DNA from: UBA11740 sp049273695
GTDB lineage: Bacteria > Acidobacteriota > Blastocatellia > Pyrinomonadales > Pyrinomonadaceae
Reading direction: 5' to 3'
Assembly (NCBI GenBank): GCA_049273695.1
Contig: JBASRE010000051.1
Span: 1 to 64,000 of the forward strand
Length of the DNA: 64,000 nt
The notes under the pieces were generated by a model, which was not told the DNA's origin, did not search any database, and saw only the letters and a program-made list of their open reading frames with translations. The position numbers and the translations under genes are program-made. This document shows positions 16,616 to 25,698 of the stretch, piece by piece; positions within the stretch are counted from its first letter, which is position 1; every line of letters starts with the position of its first letter.

Positions 16616-17950
16616 TCAAAACTGGCTGGAGCCAATGCTATTGGCGAGTAGAGAGTTTCCTGCTTCCGTTCCGTGATACAAGCGGTAAACTTCGTCTTTC
16701 ACTTCCGAAGGAAAACAGACACGATGCAGTTCGTAGCCGCGGCGTAACCCGCGCACCGCTTCGCTGATTTCGCTGATCTCGCGAATCTTTGGATGAGCGT
16801 AGCCATCTTCAACGTAGATCCGCGCGCGCTCTTCGGCGCCCTCGCCCGTGTAGTAGCCGTAGTAAGGCACGTCAGTCGCACGATCTTCGATGAAGTAGTA
16901 ATCCGCGGCGAACCCTGCGCGCACCACCACGTCGCGCGCCGCTTCGATGAAGCCGGAGCGTTCATCTTCAGGCATGTCGAGATCGATCGCTTTGAAAAGC
17001 TTCCGTTCGACGAATCTGCGGCTCAGGTCGCTGAGAACTGGATCCGCGTCGCGTTGCCATTGCTTGAGATGAAAGATGACATCTGAGTCATCAATTTGGA
17101 GGTACTCAGCGATCGTCAGAGGTTGGCGTTGAAGTACTTTCGCGAATGAGGCTTCGGGCGCGCACCAGACAGGCGCGCCGCCTGCGACAAGTTCCAATGC
17201 GCGGCGCAGCGCGGATCGCAAAACGGCCTCCGCTGAACGCAGCGTGCGATGAAAGTAGACCTGACGAAACATGTAGTAGCGCGCCTGCAAATATTCCTCG
17301 ACCGCGTAAACACCACGCGCGGCCACGTAGACGCGATCCCCCGGTCCATCGATCTGAAGGGCATTGATAATCCACTCAAGATCGTAGAGACCGTACTTGG
17401 CGCCCGTCATCAGCGAATCGCGCAACAGATAGTCCATTCGATCGACGTCGAGCTGCGACGATACAAGTTGCGCTAACGCGGCCGGCTTGAAGTCTCCGCG
17501 CACGACCGAAGCGACGCGTTGCGGCAATTCCGCTGAATGCGAACTCAAGGTCTGATTGACTACCGTTTCTTTCGAAGTGATCGCCGCGATCGTCAGATCC
17601 TCATGATGGATGCCCAACGTCTTTTCCATCGCGTGCGAGAATGGCGCGTGACCGACATCGTGAAGCAGAGCTGCGGCGCGCACTGCAAGTCGATCCTCGG
17701 CCGCGATCGGATAACTCTCGCTCAAGCGATCGAGAATTCGCGTCATCAAGTGCAGCGCGCCAAGGCTGTGAGTGAACCGTGAGTGTTCGGCCCCCTGGTA
17801 CGTGTACAGTCCGAGACCGAGTTGCTTGATTCGGCGCAGCCTTTGAAACTCTGGTGCGTCGATCAAACGGATCATCAGTTGACCCTCTGACGTGTCGGCA
17901 CGCAGAGGTATGATGTTGTGAACCGGATCGCGATAGATTCTCTGGGACAA
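16616..17950 (-). CDS. HD-domain phosphohydrolase (dNTPase-like)
   Basis: A 444-residue cytoplasmic metal-dependent hydrolase of the HD superfamily. The metal-binding pattern is visible near the N-terminus: H in HSRFTHSLGA (~57), HD in LLHDVGHAPFSHAME (~93) and a later D in QLDVDRMDYL (~166). The opening RDPVHNIIPL and length match the YwfO/SAMHD1-like group of dNTP triphosphohydrolases. The residues after ~290 are the variable C-terminal half. Its substrate could be a dNTP or another nucleotide. It is divergent from TonB receptor 2 and lies upstream of receptor 1 on the same strand, but the intervening 237 bp and the sigma-54-like site suggest separate control. Confidence 0.88.
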   Translation of the reverse strand: MSQRIYRDPVHNIIPLRADTSEGQLMIRLIDAPEFQRLRRIKQLGLGLYTYQGAEHSRFTHSLGALHLMTRILDRLSESYPIAAEDRLAVRAAALLHDVGHAPFSHAMEKTLGIHHEDLTIAAITSKETVVNQTLSSHSAELPQRVASVVRGDFKPAALAQLVSSQLDVDRMDYLLRDSLMTGAKYGLYDLEWIINALQIDGPGDRVYVAARGVYAVEEYLQARYYMFRQVYFHRTLRSAEAVLRSALRRALELVAGGAPVWCAPEASFAKVLQRQPLTIAEYLQIDDSDVIFHLKQWQRDADPVLSDLSRRFVERKLFKAIDLDMPEDERSGFIEAARDVVVRAGFAADYYFIEDRATDVPYYGYYTGEGAEERARIYVEDGYAHPKIREISEISEAVRGLRRGYELHRVCFPSEVKDEVYRLYHGTEAGNSLLANSIGSSQF

Positions 17951-18147
17951 GGTTCAGCTTAAGGACTCAAGGGATGGGGCAGTCTACCACACGACGTCGT
18001 GCCGAATTTCCCGGCCAACCGAACGGCGGGAAGAGACGTCCCCGCACTTTTCCCGAATTTCGGACTAAAACCGAAATTTCGGATTTACAAAGCCTGTAAA
18101 TTCATCCAAATCGCCGATTTTTACAGGCTGTTCCGGGCGTTTGCGTA

Positions 18148-18163
18148 TGGCATCGTCATTGCT
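18148..18163 (+). promoter_or_regulatory. sigma-54-type -24/-12 promoter of TonB receptor 2
   Basis: TGGCATCGTCATTGCT matches TGGCACG-N4-TTGCW at all but two positions, with GG and GC in exact register. Transcription would begin near 18174, giving a leader of about 186 bases before the ATG at 18360. Confidence 0.65.
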
Positions 18164-18319
18164 TAAAAGGCTGCGGAAACTATTCTTTTTTGCGGAAAGT
18201 CCGGATGCAGATTATTTCAGTTCCAACATTGAGACGCCGCGACCCCGCTAGAACCACAGGAATTATTAGGCTGACCCATTCGAAAGAGGTTGGCCAGTGC
18301 ATTTGAATTCAGTTAACAA

Positions 18320-18339
18320 AGTCCCGATCAATCGGGACT
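18320..18339 (+). promoter_or_regulatory. leader hairpin before the receptor 2 ribosome site
   Basis: AGTCCCGAT and ATCGGGACT are perfect 9-base arms separated by CA. The stem ends a few bases before the ribosome-binding site (AAGAAAGGAAAC). It might stabilise the message or tune translation; the tail is not T-rich, so it is not a terminator. Confidence 0.45.
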
Positions 18340-18359
18340 CTCAAGAAAGGAAACAAACG

Positions 18360-21300
18360 ATGAGAAAAGTTTTAATGTTCGTTTTTGCGATGTGCCTGTC
18401 GCTGTTTGCAGTTGGCGCCATGGCACAGACACAAACGACAGGTTCGATCGAAGGCCACGTGACCGACCCGCAGGGCAATGCAGTGCCGGGCGTCACGGTG
18501 AACGTAACGAGCCCGAACCTGATTAATGCGCAGTCAGCCGTGTCAGATGATAACGGCAACTTTCGCGTTCTGAACCTGCCCCCGGGCAGATACGAGGTGA
18601 AGGTTGACGCAAACGCTGCGGGCAAAGGCTTCGCGGAATTTAGTAAGGGCGACGTGGAGGTCAACCTCGGTAGGACAACCACGGCCGACGTTGGACTAAC
18701 GCTCGCTGGAGTAAGCGGTACGGTTACCGTAACCGACACATCGGGCGCGGCGGTCGATACCTCCAGCGCGACCACCGGCACCAACGTTTCGAGCGACCAG
18801 TTCTCGAACTTCCCGACTCAACGCACCGTCCAGTCGCTTTACACGATTGCACCGAGCGTTGCTCGTTCGGGTCTTCGTGACGCGTCGGGTCGTGACCGCG
18901 ATCCTTCGGTTGGCGGTTCCTCGGGTCCTGAAAACAATTACATTCTCGACGGCGTAACGACGACCGACCCCGCGTTCGGCGGCTCGGGCGCGAACCTGCC
19001 GTTCGAGTTCGTTCAGGAAGTCGAAATCAAGACCGGTGCCTACGGCGCCGAGTATGGACACTCAACCGGCGGTATCTTTAACGTCATCACCAAGAGTGGC
19101 GGCAACAGAGTTACCGGCGACGCCTTCGCGTACTTCACAACGAAGGGCCTGGTTCGTGGGACCGACAATTTCCCCTTCACCGGTGCGGCGCCGAATGGGT
19201 TCTCCGAAATTGACGCCGGCTTTGACATCGGCGGCCCAATTATCAAGGACAAGTTGTGGTTCTTCGGAGCTTTCAACCCCCAGCAGCGCAAGAACTTCTT
19301 CCTGGGTCAAACGTTGCTCGTGGAAGATAACAACAAGATCACCACGCCGTTCTATTCCGGCAAGCTGACCTGGGCCGTTAATCAGTCGAACGTGTTCACA
19401 TTTTCGACGTTTGCTGACTACACAAAGGCCGAGGGCTTCGTGTTCGGTTTGAGTGGTTTCGGCGCTGACCCGAGAAGTTTCCGTGGCACCGTTGAAACCG
19501 GTGGCTCGAACTACGCATTCCGCCTGAACTCAAACATCACGCCGACGTGGATTGGCGAGTTCTCGTTTGGACTGCACCTCCAGCGCGCCAACACGCTTCC
19601 GGAGTTCGATGAAACGGCAACCACTGACCGCTTTTCAGTTTTGCGCGGTGGGGCAGTGCTGCCCGTGACGGAAACTACGGTGTTCACGGCGGGCGGTTTG
19701 CGTCTGGCATATGTCGAAGGCACGGGCGGTTCCGTGCAGCGCAACTTCGTTCGCACTGGCTTCGGTACCGGCGGTCTGGAATCTCAGCAGGATCGCAACC
19801 GTTGGGAAGCGGCAGCCAGATTCACGAACATCTATGGACGCCACACGATCAAGTATGGGTTTGAATACACCCAGAACCTCTATGGCATTCACACGAACCA
19901 AACCGGAGCGGATCGAACCTACGCCGGTGCGTTGGCGGCGGGCATTCCTGCCCTTCCGTACCGCGTTGAGAACCGGTTTGCGATTTGCGCACGTACCTCA
20001 ACCACTACGATCACTTGCCCGGACGCGACCCGCCAGGGAAGAGTTCAGGACATAATTAATGCGGGTCAGGGACCTGCCGGCGCGACGACCGCAGTGGTCG
20101 GCGCAGTGTCGGCCACCCCGACGAACCCGTTCTTGTTGCTCGACGTGGTGCGCGTCCGCAGCTTTGGCCTAAACACCCAGGGCGAGAAAATCAAGACCAA
20201 TACTCAGGGCTTCTACATTCAGGATGACTTCAAGCTCAGCAAGAATGTTCAGTTCAACATGGGTCTGCGTTGGGATATGCAACAGGCGTACTCACGCGGT
20301 GATGTTGACTACATCAAGCTGAACAACTTCAAGGACACCCTGCAGCCCCGTATGGGTCTGATTTGGGATTTCACCGGCCAGGGCAGAGGCAAGGTGTTCA
20401 TCAACTACGCTCGCTTTGTTGAGACACCGCTTCCGCTCGACATCAATGTCCGAGCCTCAGGTGGAGACATTCAGAGTGACTGGAACCTGAACGCCAGCCG
20501 TCTTAACGGCCCGAGCGGTTCAACCGTGCTCACCAATTTCGGTAACCTCGGCAACCACCCGACACCGGCAGACTTCGATCTGAAGCCGCAGTCGGTTCAT
20601 GAAGTTGCCAGCGGTATCGAATTCGAAGTTGCTCGTGACTTCGCGCTCGGCTTCCGTGGTATTTACCGCGCGCAGGGCTCGGTCATCGAGGACGGCTCGT
20701 TTGATGATGGTGGCACCTACTTCATCTTCAACCCGGGCGAAAGCCTGACCGACCGCCTGGCCGTTGATCTTGGCTTCGGCTCGTTCGGCCGCGCTCGCCG
20801 GTACTATCGCGCTCTCGAGTTCAGTGCTAACAAGCGTTTCTCGAACAATTATCAGTTCATCGCTTCTTACACCTACTCGAGCCTGATCGGTAACTACGAA
20901 GGTCTGTTCCGTAACGACAACGGCCAGGCTGACCCGAACATCACTTCGCTGTTCGACCTGGTCAGCTTGCTGAACGGTCTGTACGGACGGCTTCCGAATG
21001 ACCGGCCGCATCAGATCAAACTGGACGGCAGCTGGCGCGCTCCTTTCAAGACGATGTTTAGTGCATCGTTCCGGGCGCAGTCGGGTATTCCGTTCAACGC
21101 GTTGGTTCCGCACCCGGTTTACGGTGACAACGAAGGCTTCTGCATTCCGGGCCTTCTCTGCACACCGCGCGGTACGGCCATCATTCCGGACAACACCGCC
21201 TTGTTGAATGGAAACGCGGGCAAAGAGAGCGCAGTTGGCTCGACCCGCACGCCGTTTACCACCAACCTGGATATCGGTGTCTATCACCCGATTCAGTTCG

Positions 21301-21497
21301 GCGAGAATCGCCAGTTGCGCTTGCAGCTTGATTGGTTCAACGTCTTCAACAGTCAGCGGGCCATCCGCCTTGACGAGACGGCGTTCATCAACAGCGGTGC
21401 GCCAGGCATTGCGCCGGTTCCGAATCCGTTCTTTGGCACGGGCACGATCTTCCAGTTCCCGTCCAACTTGCGTCTAGGCGTTAAGTTCAGTTTCTAG
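18360..21497 (+). CDS. TonB-dependent outer-membrane receptor with carboxypeptidase-regulatory N-domain (receptor 2)
   Basis: Outer-membrane importer of 1045 residues: signal peptide (MRKVLMFVFAM to ~23), carboxypeptidase-regulatory fold (~26-110, GSIEGHVTDPQGNAVPGVTV), plug domain (~135-270, including NNYILDGVTTTDP and STGGIFNVITKSGGN), then the barrel, ending in LRLGVKFSF with the terminal Phe typical of barrel assembly. The ATG at 18360 is chosen because AGGAAA lies at the right distance and the signal peptide starts there; an in-frame GTG at 18297 would add 21 polar residues. It heads a plus-strand run with two TPR proteins and a VWFA protein. Codon use looks more even and highly-expressed-like than in receptor 1, an impression only. 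Confidence 0.95.
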   Translation: MRKVLMFVFAMCLSLFAVGAMAQTQTTGSIEGHVTDPQGNAVPGVTVNVTSPNLINAQSAVSDDNGNFRVLNLPPGRYEVKVDANAAGKGFAEFSKGDVEVNLGRTTTADVGLTLAGVSGTVTVTDTSGAAVDTSSATTGTNVSSDQFSNFPTQRTVQSLYTIAPSVARSGLRDASGRDRDPSVGGSSGPENNYILDGVTTTDPAFGGSGANLPFEFVQEVEIKTGAYGAEYGHSTGGIFNVITKSGGNRVTGDAFAYFTTKGLVRGTDNFPFTGAAPNGFSEIDAGFDIGGPIIKDKLWFFGAFNPQQRKNFFLGQTLLVEDNNKITTPFYSGKLTWAVNQSNVFTFSTFADYTKAEGFVFGLSGFGADPRSFRGTVETGGSNYAFRLNSNITPTWIGEFSFGLHLQRANTLPEFDETATTDRFSVLRGGAVLPVTETTVFTAGGLRLAYVEGTGGSVQRNFVRTGFGTGGLESQQDRNRWEAAARFTNIYGRHTIKYGFEYTQNLYGIHTNQTGADRTYAGALAAGIPALPYRVENRFAICARTSTTTITCPDATRQGRVQDIINAGQGPAGATTAVVGAVSATPTNPFLLLDVVRVRSFGLNTQGEKIKTNTQGFYIQDDFKLSKNVQFNMGLRWDMQQAYSRGDVDYIKLNNFKDTLQPRMGLIWDFTGQGRGKVFINYARFVETPLPLDINVRASGGDIQSDWNLNASRLNGPSGSTVLTNFGNLGNHPTPADFDLKPQSVHEVASGIEFEVARDFALGFRGIYRAQGSVIEDGSFDDGGTYFIFNPGESLTDRLAVDLGFGSFGRARRYYRALEFSANKRFSNNYQFIASYTYSSLIGNYEGLFRNDNGQADPNITSLFDLVSLLNGLYGRLPNDRPHQIKLDGSWRAPFKTMFSASFRAQSGIPFNALVPHPVYGDNEGFCIPGLLCTPRGTAIIPDNTALLNGNAGKESAVGSTRTPFTTNLDIGVYHPIQFGENRQLRLQLDWFNVFNSQRAIRLDETAFINSGAPGIAPVPNPFFGTGTIFQFPSNLRLGVKFSF

Positions 21498-21555
21498 ACC
21501 TGCTTTCACGTGCCGGGAGTTCCTTCGCGGGACTTCCGGCGCGCGACAGTTTTTC

Positions 21556-21586
21556 CGGGAGAGGCGCGCCAGTCGTGCTTCTCCCG
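21556..21586 (+). terminator. terminator after TonB receptor 2
   Basis: CGGGAGA and TCTCCCG pair around a 17-base loop and are followed by TCTTTATTTCTG. It sits 58 bp after the receptor stop, so the downstream TPR gene is probably expressed partly by read-through or from its own promoter. Confidence 0.6.
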
Positions 21587-21668
21587 TCTTTATTTCTGTT
21601 CCCGTTTCACCCCTGATGCAAGATCCTGCCTGATACTTGACCGCGGTCGCCGTGAAGGAGGTGCGGAC

Positions 21669-22748
21669 ATGTTTTCGCCAACGAACTGGGTTCACGCATG
21701 TAGTGTTCGACTCGCGCGCCTTAGCCTGGGCGGCGCATTGTTTTTGATCGGCTTCGTTTCTGTCTGCGCCCAGAGCGGCGGAGGCATGGAAACAGTTGGC
21801 ACGAACGGCCGTCACACCATTCAGGGACGAATCTATTATCCCTCGGGCCGCTCGGCAGATTCCCGCCCGAGGGTTCGGCTGGAAAACAGGAATGCCGGCG
21901 ACCTGGCCATTCTCGCCGATACCAAGGGTGAGTTTTCGTTCGGCGGACTTTCGCCCGGTAACTATACCGTCGTCATTGAAGGTAGCAACGAATTCGAGAC
22001 TTACCGCGAGACTGTCTACATCGACAGCGAAGCGCGCACGCGCCGCATGGCCATGCCGACCGTGCCGCGCGTCTACACCGTTACGATCCATCTGCAGCCG
22101 AAGGCGGTAAATGCCATGCACAAGACAGGCGTCCTCGACGCCAGCATGGCGGCGATGCCTGCTCAGGCGAAGGCACTTTACGAGCGCGCGCTCGAGGCGG
22201 TCCGAAAGGGAGACAGTCAACGCGCGATTGACCTGCTGACTACGGCCGTCAGCCAGCATCCACACTTTCCGCAGGCGCTGAATGAGCTCGGCGTCCAGTA
22301 CTTGAGGGTGGGCAAGCCTGAGCGCGCCGTCGAGGTTCTGCGGGCGGCGGTGGCCCTGACTCCCAACAGCTTCACCTCACTGCTGAACTACGGGATAGCG
22401 CTGCTCAACAAGAAAGATTTTCAGGAAGCCGTGACGCAATTACGTGCGGCGCTGCGCCAGAAAGAATCGTCGCCCACGGCGCACATGTATCTGGGAATCG
22501 CTTTAGTCAATGTGAACAGCTACGACGACGCAGAAAAAGAAATGCTGCGCGCCATCGCGGTCGGCGGCCAGAATCTCGGGCTCGTGCATTACTATCTGGG
22601 CGGGATCTACTGGCGAAAGCACGACTACAAACGCGCGGCGGACGCGCTGGAAAAGTATCTGCAAATTGAACCGAAGGCGCCTGACGCTGCGCGCGTTGCG
22701 GCAACCATCCGCGAACTGCGCAGCAAGCCCGGGCGTGCTGCGGGTTGA
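21669..22748 (+). CDS. secreted carboxypeptidase-regulatory / TPR protein
   Basis: The 359-residue product begins with a signal peptide (hydrophobic ~18-34, ending VCAQS). A carboxypeptidase-regulatory-like fold follows (~48-130, TIQGRIYYPSGRSADSRPRV and GNYTVVIEG), then about four to five TPRs (~155-350, e.g. FPQALNELGVQYLRVGKPERAVEVL). The start at 21669 has AAGGAGGTG just upstream; an in-frame start at 21510 is not supported. The next gene is a clear paralogue with the same order of domains. Probably a periplasmic or outer-membrane-associated scaffold acting with TonB receptor 2; this is inferred from gene order. Confidence 0.85.
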   Translation: MFSPTNWVHACSVRLARLSLGGALFLIGFVSVCAQSGGGMETVGTNGRHTIQGRIYYPSGRSADSRPRVRLENRNAGDLAILADTKGEFSFGGLSPGNYTVVIEGSNEFETYRETVYIDSEARTRRMAMPTVPRVYTVTIHLQPKAVNAMHKTGVLDASMAAMPAQAKALYERALEAVRKGDSQRAIDLLTTAVSQHPHFPQALNELGVQYLRVGKPERAVEVLRAAVALTPNSFTSLLNYGIALLNKKDFQEAVTQLRAALRQKESSPTAHMYLGIALVNVNSYDDAEKEMLRAIAVGGQNLGLVHYYLGGIYWRKHDYKRAADALEKYLQIEPKAPDAARVAATIRELRSKPGRAAG

Positions 22749-22874
22749 TTTCCTGCAGCCCGTCGAACCTTTCATCCTTAATTTTCGCCGTTGGCCGGGT
22801 GCTGCTAGAATACGTCCGGTTCTCCTCAGATACGTCCCCGACATTTCGCGATGTAGTAAAAGGAGTCTCTGGAA

Positions 22875-23921
22875 ATGCGTTTCCCTCTATCCGTGGTTCG
22901 AGCGAATCTTCATACGTCTCTACTTTGCATCCTGATTTTACTCACCGCCTGCGTCGCGTCGCAGGCACAGCTACCCGGCGGCGTCGGCAGCACGCGCGGC
23001 CTGCCCGAAAGTTCTGGAAGTAGCGTAATTCAGGGCCGCGTCTATTTTACCGAAGGGCGTCCGGCTGACAGGCGTTTTCGAGTTACTCTGGAAGGCAATG
23101 AAGAGACGAAATCAACCCAAACCGACCAGGACGGAGCATTCCGTTTCACTGGACTGAGGTCCGGTTCGTATACGGTCATTGTTGAGGGTGGCAAGGATTA
23201 CGAGAACGCGCGCGAGGCTGTGTTCTTCGAGGGTGGTATGCGGAACACCGTCGTCCCCATCCATCTCAAGAGCAAAGCCGACACTGCCGCACTCGCCAGA
23301 ATTCCATCACCGGCGCGTGACTCCTACACCAAGGGCATAGACGCCCTTGCCAAAGGCGACAGCAAGAAAGCCGTCGAGTTTTTATCAAATGCCGTGAAGC
23401 TTTATCCGGATTTTCCCCAGGCACTGACGGAACTCGGCCGGCAATACCTGCTGCTGAACCAAATGGAGCGCGCTTCGGAAACCTATCGGGCCCTGGTCGC
23501 GGTGAAAAAGGACGATGCATCAGCACATCTGAATCTGGGGATTGCGCTCTACAACATTAGCCTGGCGTTGCAGGGCGAAAAGAAAACCGACGAAGCGAAT
23601 CAGCGACTCGCCGAAGCCGAACAAGCCTTGCGTCAATCGCTCGCGCTGAAAATGCAGGGACCGAATCCGCATTACTATCTCGGGCTCACGTTGATCAGGT
23701 TTAGGAAGTACGACGAAGCGCAGAAAGAGATGGAGTTGGCGCTTGCCAACGGTGGCGAGACCCTGCCGCTCGCGCACAAATATCTCGGCGGGCTTTACAT
23801 CAGCGCCAAACGTAACAAGGACGCCGCGGATCATCTCGAAAAATATCTGCAGCTTGAGCCGAAGGCGAAAGACGCCGACCAAATCAAAAACACCATCAAA
23901 GACCTTCGCGCTAAGAGTTAG
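22875..23921 (+). CDS. lipoprotein-like carboxypeptidase-regulatory / TPR protein
   Basis: A 348-residue paralogue of the preceding gene. The signal sequence ends in LLTAC, a good lipobox, so it may be a lipoprotein, although SQAQ just after could be a signal-peptidase I site. Domains: regulatory Ig fold (~50-130, VIQGRVYFTEGRPADRR) and TPRs (~145-345), ending in a KYLQLEPKAKDA helix almost identical to that of its neighbour (KYLQIEPKAPDA). The ribosome site AAAAGGAG is close to the ATG. The two paralogues likely arose by tandem duplication. Confidence 0.85.
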   Translation: MRFPLSVVRANLHTSLLCILILLTACVASQAQLPGGVGSTRGLPESSGSSVIQGRVYFTEGRPADRRFRVTLEGNEETKSTQTDQDGAFRFTGLRSGSYTVIVEGGKDYENAREAVFFEGGMRNTVVPIHLKSKADTAALARIPSPARDSYTKGIDALAKGDSKKAVEFLSNAVKLYPDFPQALTELGRQYLLLNQMERASETYRALVAVKKDDASAHLNLGIALYNISLALQGEKKTDEANQRLAEAEQALRQSLALKMQGPNPHYYLGLTLIRFRKYDEAQKEMELALANGGETLPLAHKYLGGLYISAKRNKDAADHLEKYLQLEPKAKDADQIKNTIKDLRAKS

Positions 23922-23930
23922 AAGAACACT

Positions 23931-25694
23931 ATGACTTCTCGAATGATTTACCGCGCCGCTTTCGCTCTATTGGTTGTGGGTGCGGCGATCTTGTTTCCCA
24001 TCGTTGGCCTCAATCAGTCAAAGCCGTCGAGTACGCAGTCGCCGGCTCAGGACGACATCATCCGCGTCAACACTGAGTTGGTGCAGACAGACGTCACCGT
24101 CTTCGACAAGAAAGGGCGGTTCGTTGACGGGCTAACCGCGAGCGATTTCGAGTTGGTCATCGATGGGAAGCCGCAAGACATTTCCTTTTTCGAGCGAGTC
24201 GCTTTTTACAATACTGAGCGCGGCAGAGACGCAGATTCATCTATCGCTGATAATCCCGCGGCCGTGTCCGCCCGGCAGCGGACCGTGCTGTTTTTCGTCG
24301 ATGACCTGCATTTGTCACCGACCAGCATTGTGCACACGCGCAAATCACTGCTGAATTTTGTGAACCAGGGCATGCTTCCTAATGATCAGGTGGCGATTAC
24401 GTCCTCGAGCGGCCAGATCGGTTTTCTGCAACAGTTCACTGGCGACCGGACGGTCTTGCAGGCGGCGGTAGCCCGCCTGAACTATCGTGCCAACGCAAAG
24501 CTCGACATGGAAAAGCCCCCGATGTCCGAGTTCCAGGCGTCGAAAATTCAAGAGGGCGACGAAAGCGCCATCAGTTATTACGTGGCCGAGATGATGAAGC
24601 AGGGTTGCTTCAAATCACCATCGGGAGAATGGATCTGTTTCGTGGACACCCAGGCGGCACGTACCATGGTGATTCAGCGCGCGCGCCAGATTACGATGAA
24701 TACGGCGCCGGACACCAAGAACACCCTTCTCATGCTCGAAGGGTTGATGCGCACCGCCGCGCAACTGCCGGGACGAAAGTTGATGTTCTTGATCTCGGAC
24801 GGCTTCTACTTAAACGATCCGCAGACGGGATCGAAAGATCGAATCAAGAAGATCACCGACGCGGCCGGACGGGCAGGCGTGGTGATCTATACGCTGGACG
24901 CCCGCGGGCTCATCACTGAGGGGCTCGACGTACTGAACGATCGGCCAGTCGATTCGGAAGGACTAACGATGAGCGCCACGATGGGCGACATCGCAGCCTC
25001 ACAGGACGGACTAAACGCGCTGGCGCGGGATACGGGCGGCGAAGCCTTCCGCAATACGAATCGCCCGATGGGCGAGTGGGTCAGGCAGGTGCTGGACGAA
25101 AACTCGACCTATTACATTCTTGCCTGGCGGCCGCTGAGCGATGATCAAAAGGGGCGCGAATTCAAGAACGTTAAAATCCGGGTAAAAGGCCGGCCGGAAC
25201 TCACCGCGCGCATGCGGCGTGGTTATTTCCGCAGCACGCCGTTGCCGATGCTGTCGCTGAAGGGAAAGACCGACAAGGGCATCACTGAGCGTGAGAATGA
25301 CATGCGCGTGGTGATTGACGCGCCGGTCGAGCAGCGCGAACTAAAAGCACAGTTGATCGTAAGCCTGGCGCCGATGCCAGGCGTGGGCACGCGCGTGCTC
25401 GCCACCGTTGAGATCGATCGCCGGGGGTTGGCGTTTGATTTGTTCGACGGCAAGCCGGCCGCTGACATCGATATCGGCGGCATCTTTTATGACGACAAAG
25501 GAAAGCCCAAGAATAGTTTTGTCGGGCGTCTGCGCGTCTCAGCGGCAAGTGCGTCTGAGTTAAAGGAGCCGGCGGTCTATCGCTTTCAAGCGTGGCTGCC
25601 CGCGGGCTTGTATCAGGTGCGCGTGGGTTTGCGAGATACGCGGAGTGGAAAGACTGGAAGCGCCGTGCAGTGGATCAAAGTACCGGCGCTGTGA
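23931..25694 (+). CDS. secreted VWFA-domain protein, acidobacterial type
   Basis: The 587-residue product has a signal peptide or anchor (~8-28), then a short Ig-like region (RVNTELVQTDVTVFDKKGRFV, ~45-90) typical of the 'VWFA-related' proteins abundant in Acidobacteriota. A von Willebrand A domain follows (~120-385), then a beta-rich C-terminal part. The metal site is degenerate: VLFFVDDLHLSP replaces the DxSxS of classic MIDAS, giving D-x-H-x-S. It follows the second TPR gene by 9 bp, so the two are translationally close. Likely role: protein-protein contact in the cell envelope; the partner is unknown. It converges with ribA, with 4 bp between. Confidence 0.88.
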   Translation: MTSRMIYRAAFALLVVGAAILFPIVGLNQSKPSSTQSPAQDDIIRVNTELVQTDVTVFDKKGRFVDGLTASDFELVIDGKPQDISFFERVAFYNTERGRDADSSIADNPAAVSARQRTVLFFVDDLHLSPTSIVHTRKSLLNFVNQGMLPNDQVAITSSSGQIGFLQQFTGDRTVLQAAVARLNYRANAKLDMEKPPMSEFQASKIQEGDESAISYYVAEMMKQGCFKSPSGEWICFVDTQAARTMVIQRARQITMNTAPDTKNTLLMLEGLMRTAAQLPGRKLMFLISDGFYLNDPQTGSKDRIKKITDAAGRAGVVIYTLDARGLITEGLDVLNDRPVDSEGLTMSATMGDIAASQDGLNALARDTGGEAFRNTNRPMGEWVRQVLDENSTYYILAWRPLSDDQKGREFKNVKIRVKGRPELTARMRRGYFRSTPLPMLSLKGKTDKGITERENDMRVVIDAPVEQRELKAQLIVSLAPMPGVGTRVLATVEIDRRGLAFDLFDGKPAADIDIGGIFYDDKGKPKNSFVGRLRVSAASASELKEPAVYRFQAWLPAGLYQVRVGLRDTRSGKTGSAVQWIKVPAL

Positions 25695-25698
25695 AGAC

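Larger units (their letters stand above)
17951..18359. promoter_or_regulatory. regulatory intergenic region upstream of TonB receptor 2
   Basis: These 409 bp between the divergent HD and receptor 2 genes carry no gene. They contain a run of dyads: CACGACGTCGTG (17990-18001), CCGAATTTCGG (18053-18063), CCGAAATTTCGG (18071-18082), and AGCCTGTAAA with TTTACAGGCT (18091-18100 and 18120-18129). A sigma-54-like promoter follows at 18148-18163, and a leader hairpin lies at 18320-18339. The arrangement of palindromes 20-160 bp upstream of a -24/-12 element is what is expected for binding sites of a sigma-54 enhancer-binding protein. Confidence 0.55.

Noticed and set aside
20520..21287. Minus-strand open frame of 255 codons inside TonB receptor 2
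   Set aside because: Antisense to a well-supported gene; no family-like sequence.
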